This document shows positions 1 to 12,841 of a DNA stretch of 64,000 nucleotides, piece by piece. This stretch comes from Haematobia irritans. Lineage: Eukaryota; Arthropoda; Insecta; Diptera; Muscidae. The stretch spans positions 191,485,726 to 191,549,725 of the forward strand of contig NC_134400.1 in assembly GCF_050003625.1 (NCBI RefSeq), given 5' to 3'. Each line of letters opens with the position of its first letter. Position 1 is the stretch's first letter. A program made the position numbers and the translations under genes. The notes below the pieces were generated by a model. The model ran no database searches. It was not told where the DNA came from and saw only the letters and a program-made list of their open reading frames with translations.

Positions 1-869
1 GCCCATATCTCCTAAACTAAGCGTCCTAGAGCGAAAAGGGCTTTAATCCGTGACCACCCTCAGAAATTGAAATTTTCATCCAAATCCTAAAAAAATTGAA
101 ATTTTTATATGAAAAGCTTCTTTTGCCCATATCTCCTAAACTAAGCGTCCTAGAGCGAAAAGGGCTTTAATTCGTGACCACCCTCAAAAATTGAAATTTT
201 CATCCAAATCCTAAAAAAATTGAAATTTTTATATGAAAAACTTCTTTTGCCCATATCTCCTAAACTAAGCGTCCTAGAGCGAAAAGGGCTTTAATTCGTG
301 ACCACCCTCAAAATTTGAATTTTTCATCCAAATCCTAAAAAAATTGAAATTTTTATATGAAAAACTTATTTTGCCCATATCTCCTAAACTAAGCGTCCTA
401 GAGCGAAAAGGGCTTTAATCCGTGACCACCCTCAAAAATTGAAATTTTCATCCAAATCCTAAAAAAATTGAAATTTTTATATGAAAAACTTCTTTTGCCT
501 ATATCTCCTAAACTAAGCGTCCTAGAGCGAAAAGGGCTTTAATCCGTGACCCCCCTCAAAAATTGAATTTTTTACCCAAATCCTAAAAAAATTGAAATTT
601 TTATATGAAAAACTTCTTTTGCCCATATCTCCTAAACTAAGCGTCCTAGAGCGAAAAGGGCTTTAATTCGTGACCACCCCCAAAAAATTGAAATTTTCAT
701 CCAAACCCCAAAAAAATTGAAATTTTTATATGAAAAACTTCTTTTGCCCATATCTCCTAAACTAAGCGTCCTAGAGCGAAAAGGGCTTTAATTCGTGACC
801 ACCCTCAAAAATTGAAATTTTCATCCAAACCCCAAAAAAATTGAAATTTTTATATGAAAAACTTCTTTT

Positions 870-1864
870 GCCCATATCTCCTAAACTAAGCGTCCTAGAG
901 CGAAAAGGGCTTTAATTCGTGACCACCCCCAAAAAATTTAAATTTTCATCCAAACCCCAAAAAAATTTAAATTTTTATATGAAAAACTTCTTTTGCCCAT
1001 ATCTCCTAAACTAAGCGTCCTAGAGCGAAAAGGGCTTTAATCCGTGACCCCCCTCAAAAATTGAATTTTTTACCCAAATCCTAAAAAAATTGAAATTTTT
1101 ATATGAAAAACTTCTTTTGCCCATATCTCCTAAACTAAGCGTCCTAGAGCGAAAAGGGCTTTAATCCGTGACCACCCTCAAAAATTGAATTTTTTACCCA
1201 AATCCTAAAAAAATTGAAATTTTTATATGAAAAACTTCTTTTGCCTATATCTCCTAAACTAAGCGTCCTAGAGCGAAAAGGGCTTTAATTCGTGATCACC
1301 CACAAAAAATTGAAAAGTCCACCCAAACCACAAAAAAATTTAAATTTTTATATGAAAAACTTCTTTTGCCCATATCTCCTAAACTAAGCGTCCTAGAGCG
1401 AAAAGGGCTTTAATCCGTGACCACCCTCAAAAATTGAAATTTTCATCCAAATCCTAAAAAAATTGAAATTTTTATATGAAAAACTTCTTTTGCCCATATC
1501 TCCTAAACTAAGCGTCCTAGAGCGAAAAGGGCTTTAATCCGTGACCACCCTCAAAAATTGAAATTTTCATCCAAATCCTAAAAAAATTGAAATTTTTATA
1601 TGAAAAACTTCTTTTGCCCATATCTCCTAAACTAAGCGTCCTAGAGCGAAAAGGGCTTTAATTCGTGATCACCCACAAAAAATTGAAAAGTCCACCCAAA
1701 CCACAAAAAAATTTAAATTTTTATATGAAAAACTTCTTTTGCCCATATCTCCTAAACTAAGCGTCCTAGAGCGAAAAGGGCTTTAATCCGTGACCACCCT
1801 CAAAAATTGAAATTATCATCCAAATCCTAAAAAAATTGAAATTTTTATATGAAAAACTTCTTTT
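870..1864 (+). repeat. Eight-monomer block, copy 1 (offset 1,493 bp)
   Basis: The order is T-like, B, B/A hybrid, C, A, A, C, A. The same order with the same linked variants is found at 2363-3357. The two C units (GATCACCC at 1294 and 1667) are matched at 2787 and 3160, an offset of 1,493 bp in both cases. The last A differs by ATTATCATCC here against ATTTTCATCC in copy 2. Confidence 0.85.
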
Positions 1865-2362
1865 GCCCATATCTCCTAAACTAAGCGTCCTAGAGCGAAA
1901 AGGGCTTTAATTCGTGACCACCCACAAAAAATTGAAAAGTCCACCCAACCCCCAAAAAAATTGAAATTTTTATATGAAAAACTTCTTTTGCCCATATCTC
2001 CTAAACTAAGCGTCCTAGAGCGAAAAGGGCTTTAATTCGTGACCACCCCCAAAAAATTGAAAATTTTCATCCAAACCCCAAAAAATTGAAATTTTTGTAT
2101 GAAAAACTTCTTTTGCCCATATCTCCTAAACTAAGCGTCCTAGAGCGAAAAGGGCTTTAATCCGTGACCACCCTCAAAAATTGAAATTTTCATCCAAATC
2201 CTAAAAAAATTGAAATTTTTATATGAAAAACTTCTTTTGCCTATATCTCCTAAACTAAGCGTCCTAGAGCGAAAAGGGCTTTAATCCGTGACCCCCCTCA
2301 AAAATTGAAATTTTCATCCAAACCCCAAAAAAATTGAAATTTTTATATGAAAAACTTCTTTT

Positions 2363-3357
2363 GCCCATATCTCCTAAACTAAGCGTCCTAGAGCGAAAAG
2401 GGCTTTAATTCGTGACCACCCCCAAAAAATTTAAATTTTCATCCAAACCCCAAAAAAATTTAAATTTTTATATGAAAAACTTCTTTTGCCCATATCTCCT
2501 AAACTAAGCGTCCTAGAGCGAAAAGGGCTTTAATCCGTGACCCCCCTCAAAAATTGAATTTTTTACCCAAATCCTAAAAAAATTGAAATTTTTATATGAA
2601 AAACTTCTTTTGCCCATATCTCCTAAACTAAGCGTCCTAGAGCGAAAAGGGCTTTAATCCGTGACCACCCTCAAAAATTGAATTTTTTACCCAAATCCTA
2701 AAAAAATTGAAATTTTTATATGAAAAACTTCTTTTGCCTATATCTCCTAAACTAAGCGTCCTAGAGCGAAAAGGGCTTTAATTCGTGATCACCCACAAAA
2801 AATTGAAAAGTCCACCCAAACCACAAAAAAATTTAAATTTTTATATGAAAAACTTCTTTTGCCCATATCTCCTAAACTAAGCGTCCTAGAGCGAAAAGGG
2901 CTTTAATCCGTGACCACCCTCAAAAATTGAAATTTTCATCCAAATCCTAAAAAAATTGAAATTTTTATATGAAAAACTTCTTTTGCCCATATCTCCTAAA
3001 CTAAGCGTCCTAGAGCGAAAAGGGCTTTAATCCGTGACCACCCTCAAAAATTGAAATTTTCATCCAAATCCTAAAAAAATTGAAATTTTTATATGAAAAA
3101 CTTCTTTTGCCCATATCTCCTAAACTAAGCGTCCTAGAGCGAAAAGGGCTTTAATTCGTGATCACCCACAAAAAATTGAAAAGTCCACCCAAACCACAAA
3201 AAAATTTAAATTTTTATATGAAAAACTTCTTTTGCCCATATCTCCTAAACTAAGCGTCCTAGAGCGAAAAGGGCTTTAATCCGTGACCACCCTCAAAAAT
3301 TGAAATTTTCATCCAAATCCTAAAAAAATTGAAATTTTTATATGAAAAACTTCTTTT
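2363..3357 (+). repeat. Eight-monomer block, copy 2
   Basis: This matches 870-1864 monomer for monomer at a constant 1,493-bp offset. The flanking units differ: copy 1 continues into an S unit, copy 2 into another A unit. That bounds the duplicated tract to whole monomers. Confidence 0.85.
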
Positions 3358-5181
3358 GCCCATATCTCCTAAACTAAGCGTCCTAGAGCGAAAAGGGCTT
3401 TAATCCGTGACCACCCTAAAAATTGAAATTTTCATCCAAATCCTAAAAAAATTGAAATTTTTATATGAAAAACTTATTTTGCCCATATCTCCTAAACTAA
3501 GCGTCCTAGAGCGAAAAGGGCTTTAATCCCTGACTACCTTGAAAAATTGAATTTTTTACCAAAATTCTAAAAAAATTGAAATTTTTATATGAAAAGCTTC
3601 TTTCAAATCCTAAAAAAATTGAAATTTTTATATGAAAAACTTCTTTTGCCCATATCTCCTAAACTAAGCGTCCTAGAGCGAAAAGGGCTTTAATTCGTGA
3701 CCACCCACAAAAAATTGAAAAGTCCACCCAACCCCCAAAAAAATTGAAATTTTTATATGAAAAACTTCTTTTGCCCATATCTCCTAAACTAAGCGTCCTA
3801 GAGCGAAAAGGGCTTTAATTCGTGACCACCCCCAAAAAATTGAAAATTTTCATCCAAACCCCAAAAAATTGAAATTTTTGTATGAAAAACTTCTTTTGCC
3901 CATATCTCCTAAACTAAGCGTCCTAGAGCGAAAAGGGCTTTAATCCGTGACCCCCCTCAAAAATTGAATTTTTTACCCAAATCCTAAAAAATTGAAATTT
4001 TTATATGAAAAACTTCTTTTGCCTATATCTCCTAAACTAAGCGTCCTAGAGCGAAAAGGGCTTTAATTCGTGATCACCCACAAAAAATTGAAAAGTCCAC
4101 CCAAACCACAAAAAATTTAAATTTTTATATGAAAAACTTATTTTGCCCATATCTCCTAAACTAAGCGTCCTAGAGCGAAAAGGGCTTTAATCCGTGACCA
4201 CCCTCAAAAATTGAAATTTTCATCCAAATCCTAAAAAAATTGAAATTTTTATATGAAAAACTTCTTTTGCCCATATCTCCTAAACTAAGCGTCCTAGAGC
4301 GAAACGGGCTTTAATCCGTGACCACCCTCAAAAATTGAAATTTTCATCCAAATCCTAAAAAAATTGAAATTTTTATATGAAAAACTTCTTTTGCCATATC
4401 TCCTAAACTAAGCGTCCTAGAGCGAAAAGGGCTTTAATCCGTGACCACCCTCAAAAATTGAATTTTTTACCCAAATTCTAAAAAAATTGAAATTTTTATA
4501 TGAAAAGCTTCTTTCAAATCCTAAAAAAATTGAAATTTTTATATGAAAAACTTCTTTTGCCCATATCTCCTAAACTAAGCGTCCTAGAGCGAAAAGGGCT
4601 TTAATTCGTGACCACCCACAAAAAATTGAAAAGTCCACCCAAACCCCAAAAAAATTGAAATTTTTATATGAAAAACTTCTTTTGCCCATATCTCCTAAAC
4701 TAAGCGTCCTAGAGCGAAAAGGGCTTTAATCCGTGACCCCCCTCAAAAATTGAATTTTTTTACCCAAATCCTAAAAAAATTGAAATTTTTATATGAAAAA
4801 CTTCTTTTGCCTATATCTCCTAAACTAAGCGTCCTAGAGCGAAAAGGGCTTTAATTCGTGATCACCCCCAAAAAATTGAAATTTTCATCCAAACCCCAAA
4901 AAAATTGAAATTTTTATATGAAAAACTTCTTTTGCCCATATCTCCTAAACTAAGCGTCCTAGAGCGAAAAGGGCTTTAATCCGTGACCCCCCTCAAAAAT
5001 TGAATTTTTTACCCAAATCCTAAAAAAATTGAAATTTTTATATGAAAAACTTCTTTTGCCCATATCTCCTAAACTAAGCGTCCTAGAGCGAAAAGGGCTT
5101 TAATCCGTGACCCCCCTCAAAAATTGAATTTTTTACCCAAATAATAAAAAAATTGAAATTTTTATATGAAAAACTTCTTTT

Positions 5182-5277
5182 GCCTATATCTCCTAAACTA
5201 AGCGTCCTAGAGCGAAAAGGGCTTTAATCCGTGACCCCCCCTCAAAAATTGAAATTTTTATATGAAAAACTTCTTTT
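5182..5277 (+). repeat. Short 96-bp monomer, one arm element lost
   Basis: The arm passes from GACCCCCCCTCAAAAATTG straight into GAAATTTTTATATG, so one of the two A/T elements and the spacer between them are missing (29 bp, one element period, with one extra C). This is what slippage or recombination between the two internal elements would produce. Confidence 0.85.
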
Positions 5278-6524
5278 GCCCATATCTCCTAAACTAAGCG
5301 TCCTAGAGCGAAAAGGGCTTTAATTCGTGACCACCCTCAAAAATTGAAATTTTCATCCAAACCCCAAAAAAATTGAAATTTTTATATGAAACACTTCTTT
5401 TGCCCATATCTCCTAAACTAAGCGTCCTAGAGCGAAAAGGGCTTTAATTCGTGACCACCCCCAAAAAATTGAAATTTTCATCCAAACTCCAAAAAAATTT
5501 AAATTTTTATATGAAAAACTTCTTTTGCCCATATCTCCTAAACTAAGCGTCCTAGAGCGAAAAGGGCTTTAATCCGTGACCCCCCTCAAAAATTGAATTT
5601 TTTACCCAAATCCTAAAAAAATTGAAATTTTTATATGAAAAACTTCTTTTGCCTATATCTCCTAAACTAAGCGTCCTAGAGCGAAAAGGGCTTTAATTCG
5701 TGACCACCCACAAAAAATTGAAAAGTCCACCCAAACCCCAAAAAAATTGAAATTTTTATATGAAAAACTTCTTTTGCCCATATCTCCTAAACTAAGCGTC
5801 CTAGAGCGAAAAGGGCTTTAATCCGTGACCCCCCTCAAAAATTGAATTTTTTACCCAAATCCTAAAAAAAGTGAAATTTTTATATGAAAAACTTCTTTTG
5901 CCCATATCTCCTAAACTAAGCGTCCTAGAGCGAAAAGGGCTTTAATTCGTGACCACCCCCAAAAAATTGAAAATTTTCATCCAAACCCCAAAAAATTGAA
6001 ATTTTTGTATGAAAAACTTCTTTTGCCCATATCTCCTAAACTAAGCGTCCTAGAGCGAAAAGGGCTTTAATTCGTGACCACCCTCAAAAATTGAAAAGTC
6101 CACCCAAACCCCAAAAAAATTTAAATTTTTATATGAAAAACTTCTTTTGCCCATATCTCCTAAACTAAGCGTCCTAGAGCGAAAAGGGCTTTAATCCGTG
6201 ACCCCCCTCAAAAATTGAATTTTTTACCCAAATCCTAAAAAAATTGAAATTTTTATATGAAAAACTTCTTTTGCCCATATCTCCTAAACTAAGCGTCCTA
6301 AAGCGAAAAGGGCTTTAATTCGTGATCACCCCCAAAAAATTGAAATTTTCATCCAAACCCCAAAAAAATTTAAATTTTTATATGAAAAACTTCTTTTGCC
6401 CATATCTCCTAAACTAAGCGTCCTAGAGCGAAAAGGGCTTTAATCCGTGACCCCCCTCAAAAATTGAATTTTTTACCCAAATCCTAAAAAAAGTGAAATT
6501 TTTATATGAAAAACTTCTTTTGCC

Positions 6525-6552
6525 CTAAACTAAGCGTCCTAAACTAAGTGTC
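6525..6552 (+). repeat. 14-bp tandem duplication inside a core
   Basis: CTAAACTAAGCGTC at 6525-6538 is followed directly by CTAAACTAAGTGTC at 6539-6552, and the usual ATATCTC before it is lost (GCCCTAAAC). It is the only core in the window seen with an internal duplication. Confidence 0.85.
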
Positions 6553-7316
6553 CTAGAGCGAAAAGGGCTTTAATTCGTGACCACCCCCAAAAAATTGAAA
6601 ATTTTCATCCAAACCCCAAAAAATTGAAATTTTTGTATGAAAAACTTCTTTTGCCCATATCTCCTAAACTAAGCGTCTTAGAGCGAAAAGGGCTTTAATT
6701 CGTGACCACCCTCAAAAATTGAAATTTTCATCCAAATCCTAAAAAAATTAAAATTTTTATATGAAAAACTTCTTTTGCCCATATCTCCTAAACTAAGCGT
6801 CCTAGAGCGAAAAGGGCTTTAATCCGTGACCACCCTCAAAAATTTAATTTTTTACCCAAATTCTAAAAAAATTGAAATTTTTATATGAAAAGCTTCTTTC
6901 AAATCCTAAAAAAATTGAAATTTTTATATGAAAAACTTCTTTTGCCCATATCTCCTAAACTAAGCGTCCTAGAGCGAAAAGGGCTTTAATTCGTGACCAC
7001 CCCCAAAAAATTGAAAATTTTCATCCAAACCCCAAAAAATTGAATTTTTTGTATGAAAAACTTCTTTTGCCCATATCTCCTAAACTAAGCGTCCTAGAGC
7101 GAAAATGGCTTTAATCCGTGACCCCCCTCAAAAATTGAATTTTTTACCCAAATCCTAAAAAAATTGAAATTTTTATATGAAAAACTTCTTTTGCCTATAT
7201 CTCCTAAACTAAGCGTCCTAGAGCGAAAAGGGCTTTAATCCGTGACCACCCTCAGAAATTGAAATTTTCATCCAAATCCTAAAAAAAATGAAATTTTTAT
7301 ATGAAAAACTTCTTTT

Positions 7317-7402
7317 GCCCATATCTCGTGACCACCCTCAAAAATTGAAATTTTCATCCAAATCCTAAAAAAATTGAAATTTTTGTATGAAAAACTTATT
7401 TT
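7317..7402 (+). repeat. Sub-family G: 86-bp monomer lacking most of the core
   Basis: CATATCTC is joined directly to GTGACCACC, removing 38 bp that include CTAAACTAAG and CGTCCTAGAGCG. The letters TC occur at both breakpoints, so the deletion has 2-bp microhomology. The same junction is at 9521-9607, 13214-13300, 19939-20024, 25197-25282, 30052-30137 and 37686-37771, so all seven probably descend from one deletion that was copied along the array. The 87-bp copies carry one extra A in the arm. Confidence 0.9.
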
Positions 7403-8191
7403 GCCCATATCTCCTAAACTAAGCGTCCTAGAGCGAAAAGGGCTTTAATCCGTGACCACCCTCAAAAATTTAATTTTTTACCCAAATTCAAAAAAAATTG
7501 AAATTTTTATATGAAAAGCTTCTTTCAAATCCTAAAAAAATTGAAATTTTTATATGAAACACTTCTTTTGCCCATATCTCCTAAACTAAGCGTCCTAGAG
7601 CGAAAAGGGCTTTAATCCGTGACCCCCCCTCAAAAATTGAATTTTTTACCCAAATCCTAAAAAAATTGAAATTTTTATATGAAAAACTTCTTTTGCCTAT
7701 ATCTCCTAAACTAAGCGTCCTAGAGCGAAAAGGGCTTTAATTCGTGACCACCCCCAAAAAAGTGAAAATTTTCATCCAAACCCCAAAAAATTGAAATTTT
7801 TGTATGAAAAACTTCTTTTGCCCATATCTCCTAAACTAAGCGTCCTAGAGCGAAAATGGCTTTAATCCGTGACCCCCCTCAAAAATTGAATTTTTACCCA
7901 AATCCTAAAAAAATTGAAATTTTTATATGAAAAACTTCTTTTGCCTATATCTCCTAAACTAAGCGTCCTAGAGCGAAAAGGGCTTTAATCCGTGACCACC
8001 CTCAGAAATTGAAATTTTCATCCAAATCCTAAAAAAATTGAAATTTTTATATGAAAAACTTCTTTTGCCTATATCTCCTAAACTAAGCGTCCTAGAGCGA
8101 AAAGGGCTTTAATTCGTGACCACCCACAAAAAATTGAAAAGTCCACCCAAACCCCAAAAAAATTGAAATTTTTATATGAAAAACTTCTTTT

Positions 8192-9272
8192 GCCCATATC
8201 TCCTAAACTAAGCGTCCTAGAGCGAAAAGGGCTTTAATCCGTGACCCCCCTCAAAAATTGAATTTTTTACCCAAATCCTAAAAAAAGTGAAATTTTTATA
8301 TGAAAAACTTCTTTTGCCCATATCTCCTAAACTAAGCGTCCTAGAGCGAAAAGGGCTTTAATTCGTGACCACCCCCAAAAAATAGAAAATTTTCATCCAA
8401 ACCCCAAAAAATTGAAATTTTTGTATGAAAAACTTCTTTTGCCCATATCTCCTAAACTAAGCGTCCTAGAGCGAAAAGGGCTTTAATTCGTGACCACCCT
8501 CAAACATTGAAATTTTCATCCAAATCCTAAAAAAATTAAAATTTTTATATGAAAAACTTCTTTTGCCCATATCTCCTAAACTAAGCGTCCTAGAGCGAAA
8601 AGGGCTTTAATCCGTGACCACCCTCAAAAATTTAATTTTTTACCCAAATTCTAAAAAAATTGAAATTTTTATATGAAAAGCTTCTTTCAAATCCTAAAAA
8701 AATTGAAATTTTTATATGAAACACTTCTTTTGCCCATATCTCCTAAACTAAGCGTCCTAGAGCGAAAAGGGCTTTAATTCGTGACCACCCCCAAAAAATT
8801 GAAATTTTCATCCAAACCCCAAAAAAATTAAAATTTTTATATGAAAAACTTCTTTTGCCCATATCTCCTAAACTAAGCGTCCTAGAGCGAAAAGGGCTTT
8901 AATCCGTGACCACCCTCAAAAATTTAATTTTTTACCCAAATTCTAAAAAAATTGAAATTTTTATATGAAAAGCTTCTTTCAAATCCTAAAAAAATTGAAA
9001 TTTTTATATGAAACACTTCTTTTGCCCATATCTCCTAAACTAAGCGTCCTAGAGCGAAAAGGGCTTTAATTCGTGACCACCCCCAAAAAATTGAAATTTT
9101 CATCCAAACCCCAAAAAAATTGAATTTTTTGTATGAAAAACTTCTTTTGCCCATATCTCCTAAACTAAGCGTCCTAGAGCGAAAATGGCTTTAATCCGTG
9201 ACCCCCCTCAAAAATTGAATTTTTTACCCAAATCCTAAAAAAATTGAAATTTTTATATGAAAAACTTCTTTT
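8192..9272 (+). repeat. Duplicated block, copy 1 (offset 2,824 bp)
   Basis: The order is B (AAAGTGAAA), E with AATAGAAAATTTTC, an A unit with CAAACATTG, F, D, F, D-like, M. The two private markers at 8393 (TAG) and 8501 (CAAACATTG) recur at 11217 and 11325, both 2,824 bp downstream. Neighbouring units on both sides differ between copies. Confidence 0.87.
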
Positions 9273-10519
9273 GCCTATATCTCCTAAACTAAGCGTCCTA
9301 GAGCGAAAAGGGCTTTAATCCGTGACCACCCTCAGAAATTGAAATTTTCATCCAAATCCTAAAAAAATTGAAATTTTTATACGAAAAACTTCTTTTGCCC
9401 ATATCTCCTAAACTAAGCGTCCTAGAGCGAAAAGGGCTTTAATTCGTGACCACCCTCAAAAATTGAAATTTTCATCCAAATCCTAAAAAAAATGAAATTT
9501 TTATATGAAAAACTTCTTTTGCCCATATCTCGTGACCACCCTCAAAAATTGAAATTTTCATCCAAATCCTAAAAAAAATTGAAATTTTTGTATGAAAAAC
9601 TTCTTTTGCCCATATCTCCTAAACTAAGCGTCCTAGAGCGAAAAGGGCTTTAATCCGTGACCACCCTCAAAAATTTAATTTTTTACCCAAATTCTAAAAA
9701 AATTGAAATTTTTATATGAAAAGCTTCTTTCAAATCCTAAAAAAATTGAAATTTTTATATGAAACACTTCTTTTGCCCATATCTCCTAAACTAAGCGTCC
9801 TAGAGCGAAAAGGGCTTTAATTCGTGACCACCCCCAAAAAATTGAAATTTTCATCCAAACCCCAAAAAAATTTAAATTTTTATATGAAAAACTTCTTTTG
9901 CCCATATCTCCTAAACTAAGCGTCCTAGAGCGAAAAGGGCTTTAATCCGTGACCCCCCCTCAAAAATTGAATTTTTTACCCAAATCCTAAAAAAATTTAA
10001 ATTTTTATATGAAAAACTTCTTTTGCCCATATCTCCTAAACTAAGCGTCCTAGAGCGAAAAGGGCTTTAATCCGTGACCCCCCTCAAAATTGAATTTTTT
10101 ACCCAAATCCTAAAAAAATTGAAATTTTTATATGAAAAACTTCTTTTGCCCATATCTCCTAAACTAAGCGTCCTAGAGCGAAAAGGGCTTTAATTCGTGA
10201 CCACCCCCAAAAAATTGAAAATTTTCATCCAAACCCCAAAAAATTGAAATTTTTGTATGAAAAACTTCTTTTGCCCATATCTCCTAAACTAAGCGTCCTA
10301 GAGCGAAAATGGCTTTAATCCGTGACCCCCCTCAAAAATTGAATTTTTACCCAAATCCTAAAAAAATTGAAATTTTTATATGAAAAACTTCTTTTGCCTA
10401 TATCTCCTAAACTAAGCGTCCTAGAGCGAAAAGGGCTTTAATCCGTGACCACCCTCAGAAATTGAAATTTTCATCCAAATCCTAAAAAAATTGAAATTTT
10501 TATATGAAAAACTTCTTTT
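9149..10519 (+). repeat. Eleven-to-twelve-unit block, copy 1 of 3 (offsets 3,693 and 10,418 bp)
   Basis: The order is M, Q with TATACGAAAAAC, A with AAAATGAAA, G (core deletion), F, D, B with seven C, B with CTCAAAATTG (one A short), E, M, Q. Copy 2 is 12842-14213 and a partial copy 3 is 19567-20689. The marker TACGAAA at 9381 recurs at 13074. The G junction at 9531 recurs at 13224 and 19949. Confidence 0.85.
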
Positions 10520-11015
10520 GCCTATATCTCCTAAACTAAGCGTCCTAGAGCGAAAAGGGCTTTAATTCGTGACCACCCCCAAAAAATTGAAAATTTTCAT
10601 CCAAACCCCAAAAAATTGAAATTTTTGTATGAAAAACTTCTTTTGCCCATATCTCCTAAACTAAGCGTCCTAGAGCGAAAATGGCTTTAATCCGTGACCC
10701 CCCTCAAAAATTGAATTTTTACCCAAATCCTAAAAAAATTGAAATTTTTATATGAAAAACTTCTTTTGCCTATATCTCCTAAACTAAGCGTCCTAGAGCG
10801 AAAATGGCTTTAATCCGTGACCCCCCTCAAAAATTGAATTTTTTACCCAAATCCTAAAAAAATTGAAATTTTTATATGAAAAACTTCTTTTGCCTATATC
10901 TCCTAAACTAAGCGTCCTAGAGCGAAAAGGGCTTTAATCCGTGACCACCCTCAGAAATTGAAATTTTCATCCAAATCCTAAAAAAATTGAAATTTTTATA
11001 CGAAAAACTTCTTTT

Positions 11016-12096
11016 GCCCATATCTCCTAAACTAAGCGTCCTAGAGCGAAAAGGGCTTTAATCCGTGACCCCCCTCAAAAATTGAATTTTTTACCCAAAT
11101 CCTAAAAAAAGTGAAATTTTTATATGAAAAACTTCTTTTGCCCATATCTCCTAAACTAAGCGTCCTAGAGCGAAAAGGGCTTTAATTCGTGACCACCCCC
11201 AAAAAATAGAAAATTTTCATCCAAACCCCAAAAAATTGAAATTTTTGTATGAAAAACTTCTTTTGCCCATATCTCCTAAACTAAGCGTCCTAGAGCGAAA
11301 AGGGCTTTAATTCGTGACCACCCTCAAACATTGAAATTTTCATCCAAATCCTAAAAAAATTAAAATTTTTATATGAAAAACTTCTTTTGCCCATATCTCC
11401 TAAACTAAGCGTCCTAGAGCGAAAAGGGCTTTAATCCGTGACCACCCTCAAAAATTTAATTTTTTACCCAAATTCTAAAAAAATTGAAATTTTTATATGA
11501 AAAGCTTCTTTCAAATCCTAAAAAAATTGAAATTTTTATATGAAACACTTCTTTTGCCCATATCTCCTAAACTAAGCGTCCTAGAGCGAAAAGGGCTTTA
11601 ATTCGTGACCACCCCCAAAAAATTGAAATTTTCATCCAAACCCCAAAAAAATTAAAATTTTTATATGAAAAACTTCTTTTGCCCATATCTCCTAAACTAA
11701 GCGTCCTAGAGCGAAAAGGGCTTTAATCCGTGACCACCCTCAAAAATTTAATTTTTTACCCAAATTCTAAAAAAATTGAAATTTTTATATGAAAAGCTTC
11801 TTTCAAATCCTAAAAAAATTGAAATTTTTATATGAAACACTTCTTTTGCCCATATCTCCTAAACTAAGCGTCCTAGAGCGAAAAGGGCTTTAATTCGTGA
11901 CCACCCCCAAAAAATTGAAATTTTCATCCAAACCCCAAAAAAATTGAATTTTTTGTATGAAAAACTTCTTTTGCCCATATCTCCTAAACTAAGCGTCCTA
12001 GAGCGAAAATGGCTTTAATCCGTGACCCCCCTCAAAAATTGAATTTTTTACCCAAATCCTAAAAAAATTGAAATTTTTATATGAAAAACTTCTTTT
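11016..12096 (+). repeat. Duplicated block, copy 2 (offset 2,824 bp)
   Basis: This repeats 8192-9272 with the same private markers (AATAGAAAA, CAAACATTG) and the same 1,081-bp length. After the M unit, copy 1 continues GCCTATAT and then Q, while this copy continues GCCCATAT and then A, marking the right breakpoint. Confidence 0.87.
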
Positions 12097-12841
12097 GCCC
12101 ATATCTCCTAAACTAAGCGTCCTAGAGCGAAAAGGGCTTTAATCCGTGACCACCCTCAAAAATTGAAATTTTCATCCAAATCCTAAAAAAATTGAAATTT
12201 TTATATGAAAAACTTCTTTTGCCCATATCTCCTAAACTAAGCGTCCTAGAGCGAAAAGGGCTTTAATCCGTGACCCCCCTCAAAAATTGAATTTTTTACC
12301 CAAATCCTAAAAAAATTTAAATTTTTATATGAAAAACTTCTTTTGCCTATATCTCCTAAACTAAGCGTCCTAGAGCGAAAAGGGCTTTAATTCGTGACCC
12401 CCCTCAAAAATTGAAAAGTCCACCCAAACCACAAAAAAATTTAAATTTTTATATGAAAAACTTCTTTTGCCCATATCTCCTAAACTAAGCGTCCTAGAGC
12501 GAAAAGGGCTTTAATCCGTGACCACCCTCAAAAATTTAAATTTTCATCCAAATCCTAAAAAAATTGAAATTTTTATATGAAAAACTTCTTTTGCCCATAT
12601 CTCCTAAACTAAGCGTCCTAGAGCGAAAAGGGCTTTAATCCGTGACCACCCTCAAAAATTGAATTTTTTACCCAAAATCCTAAAAAAATTGAAATTTTTA
12701 TATGAAAAACTTCTTTTGCCTATATCTCCTAAACTAAGCGTCCTAGAGCGAAAAGGGCTTTAATACGTGATCACCCTCAAAAATTTAAAAGTCCACCCAA
12801 ACCACAAAAAAATTTAAATTTTTATATGAAAAACTTCTTTT

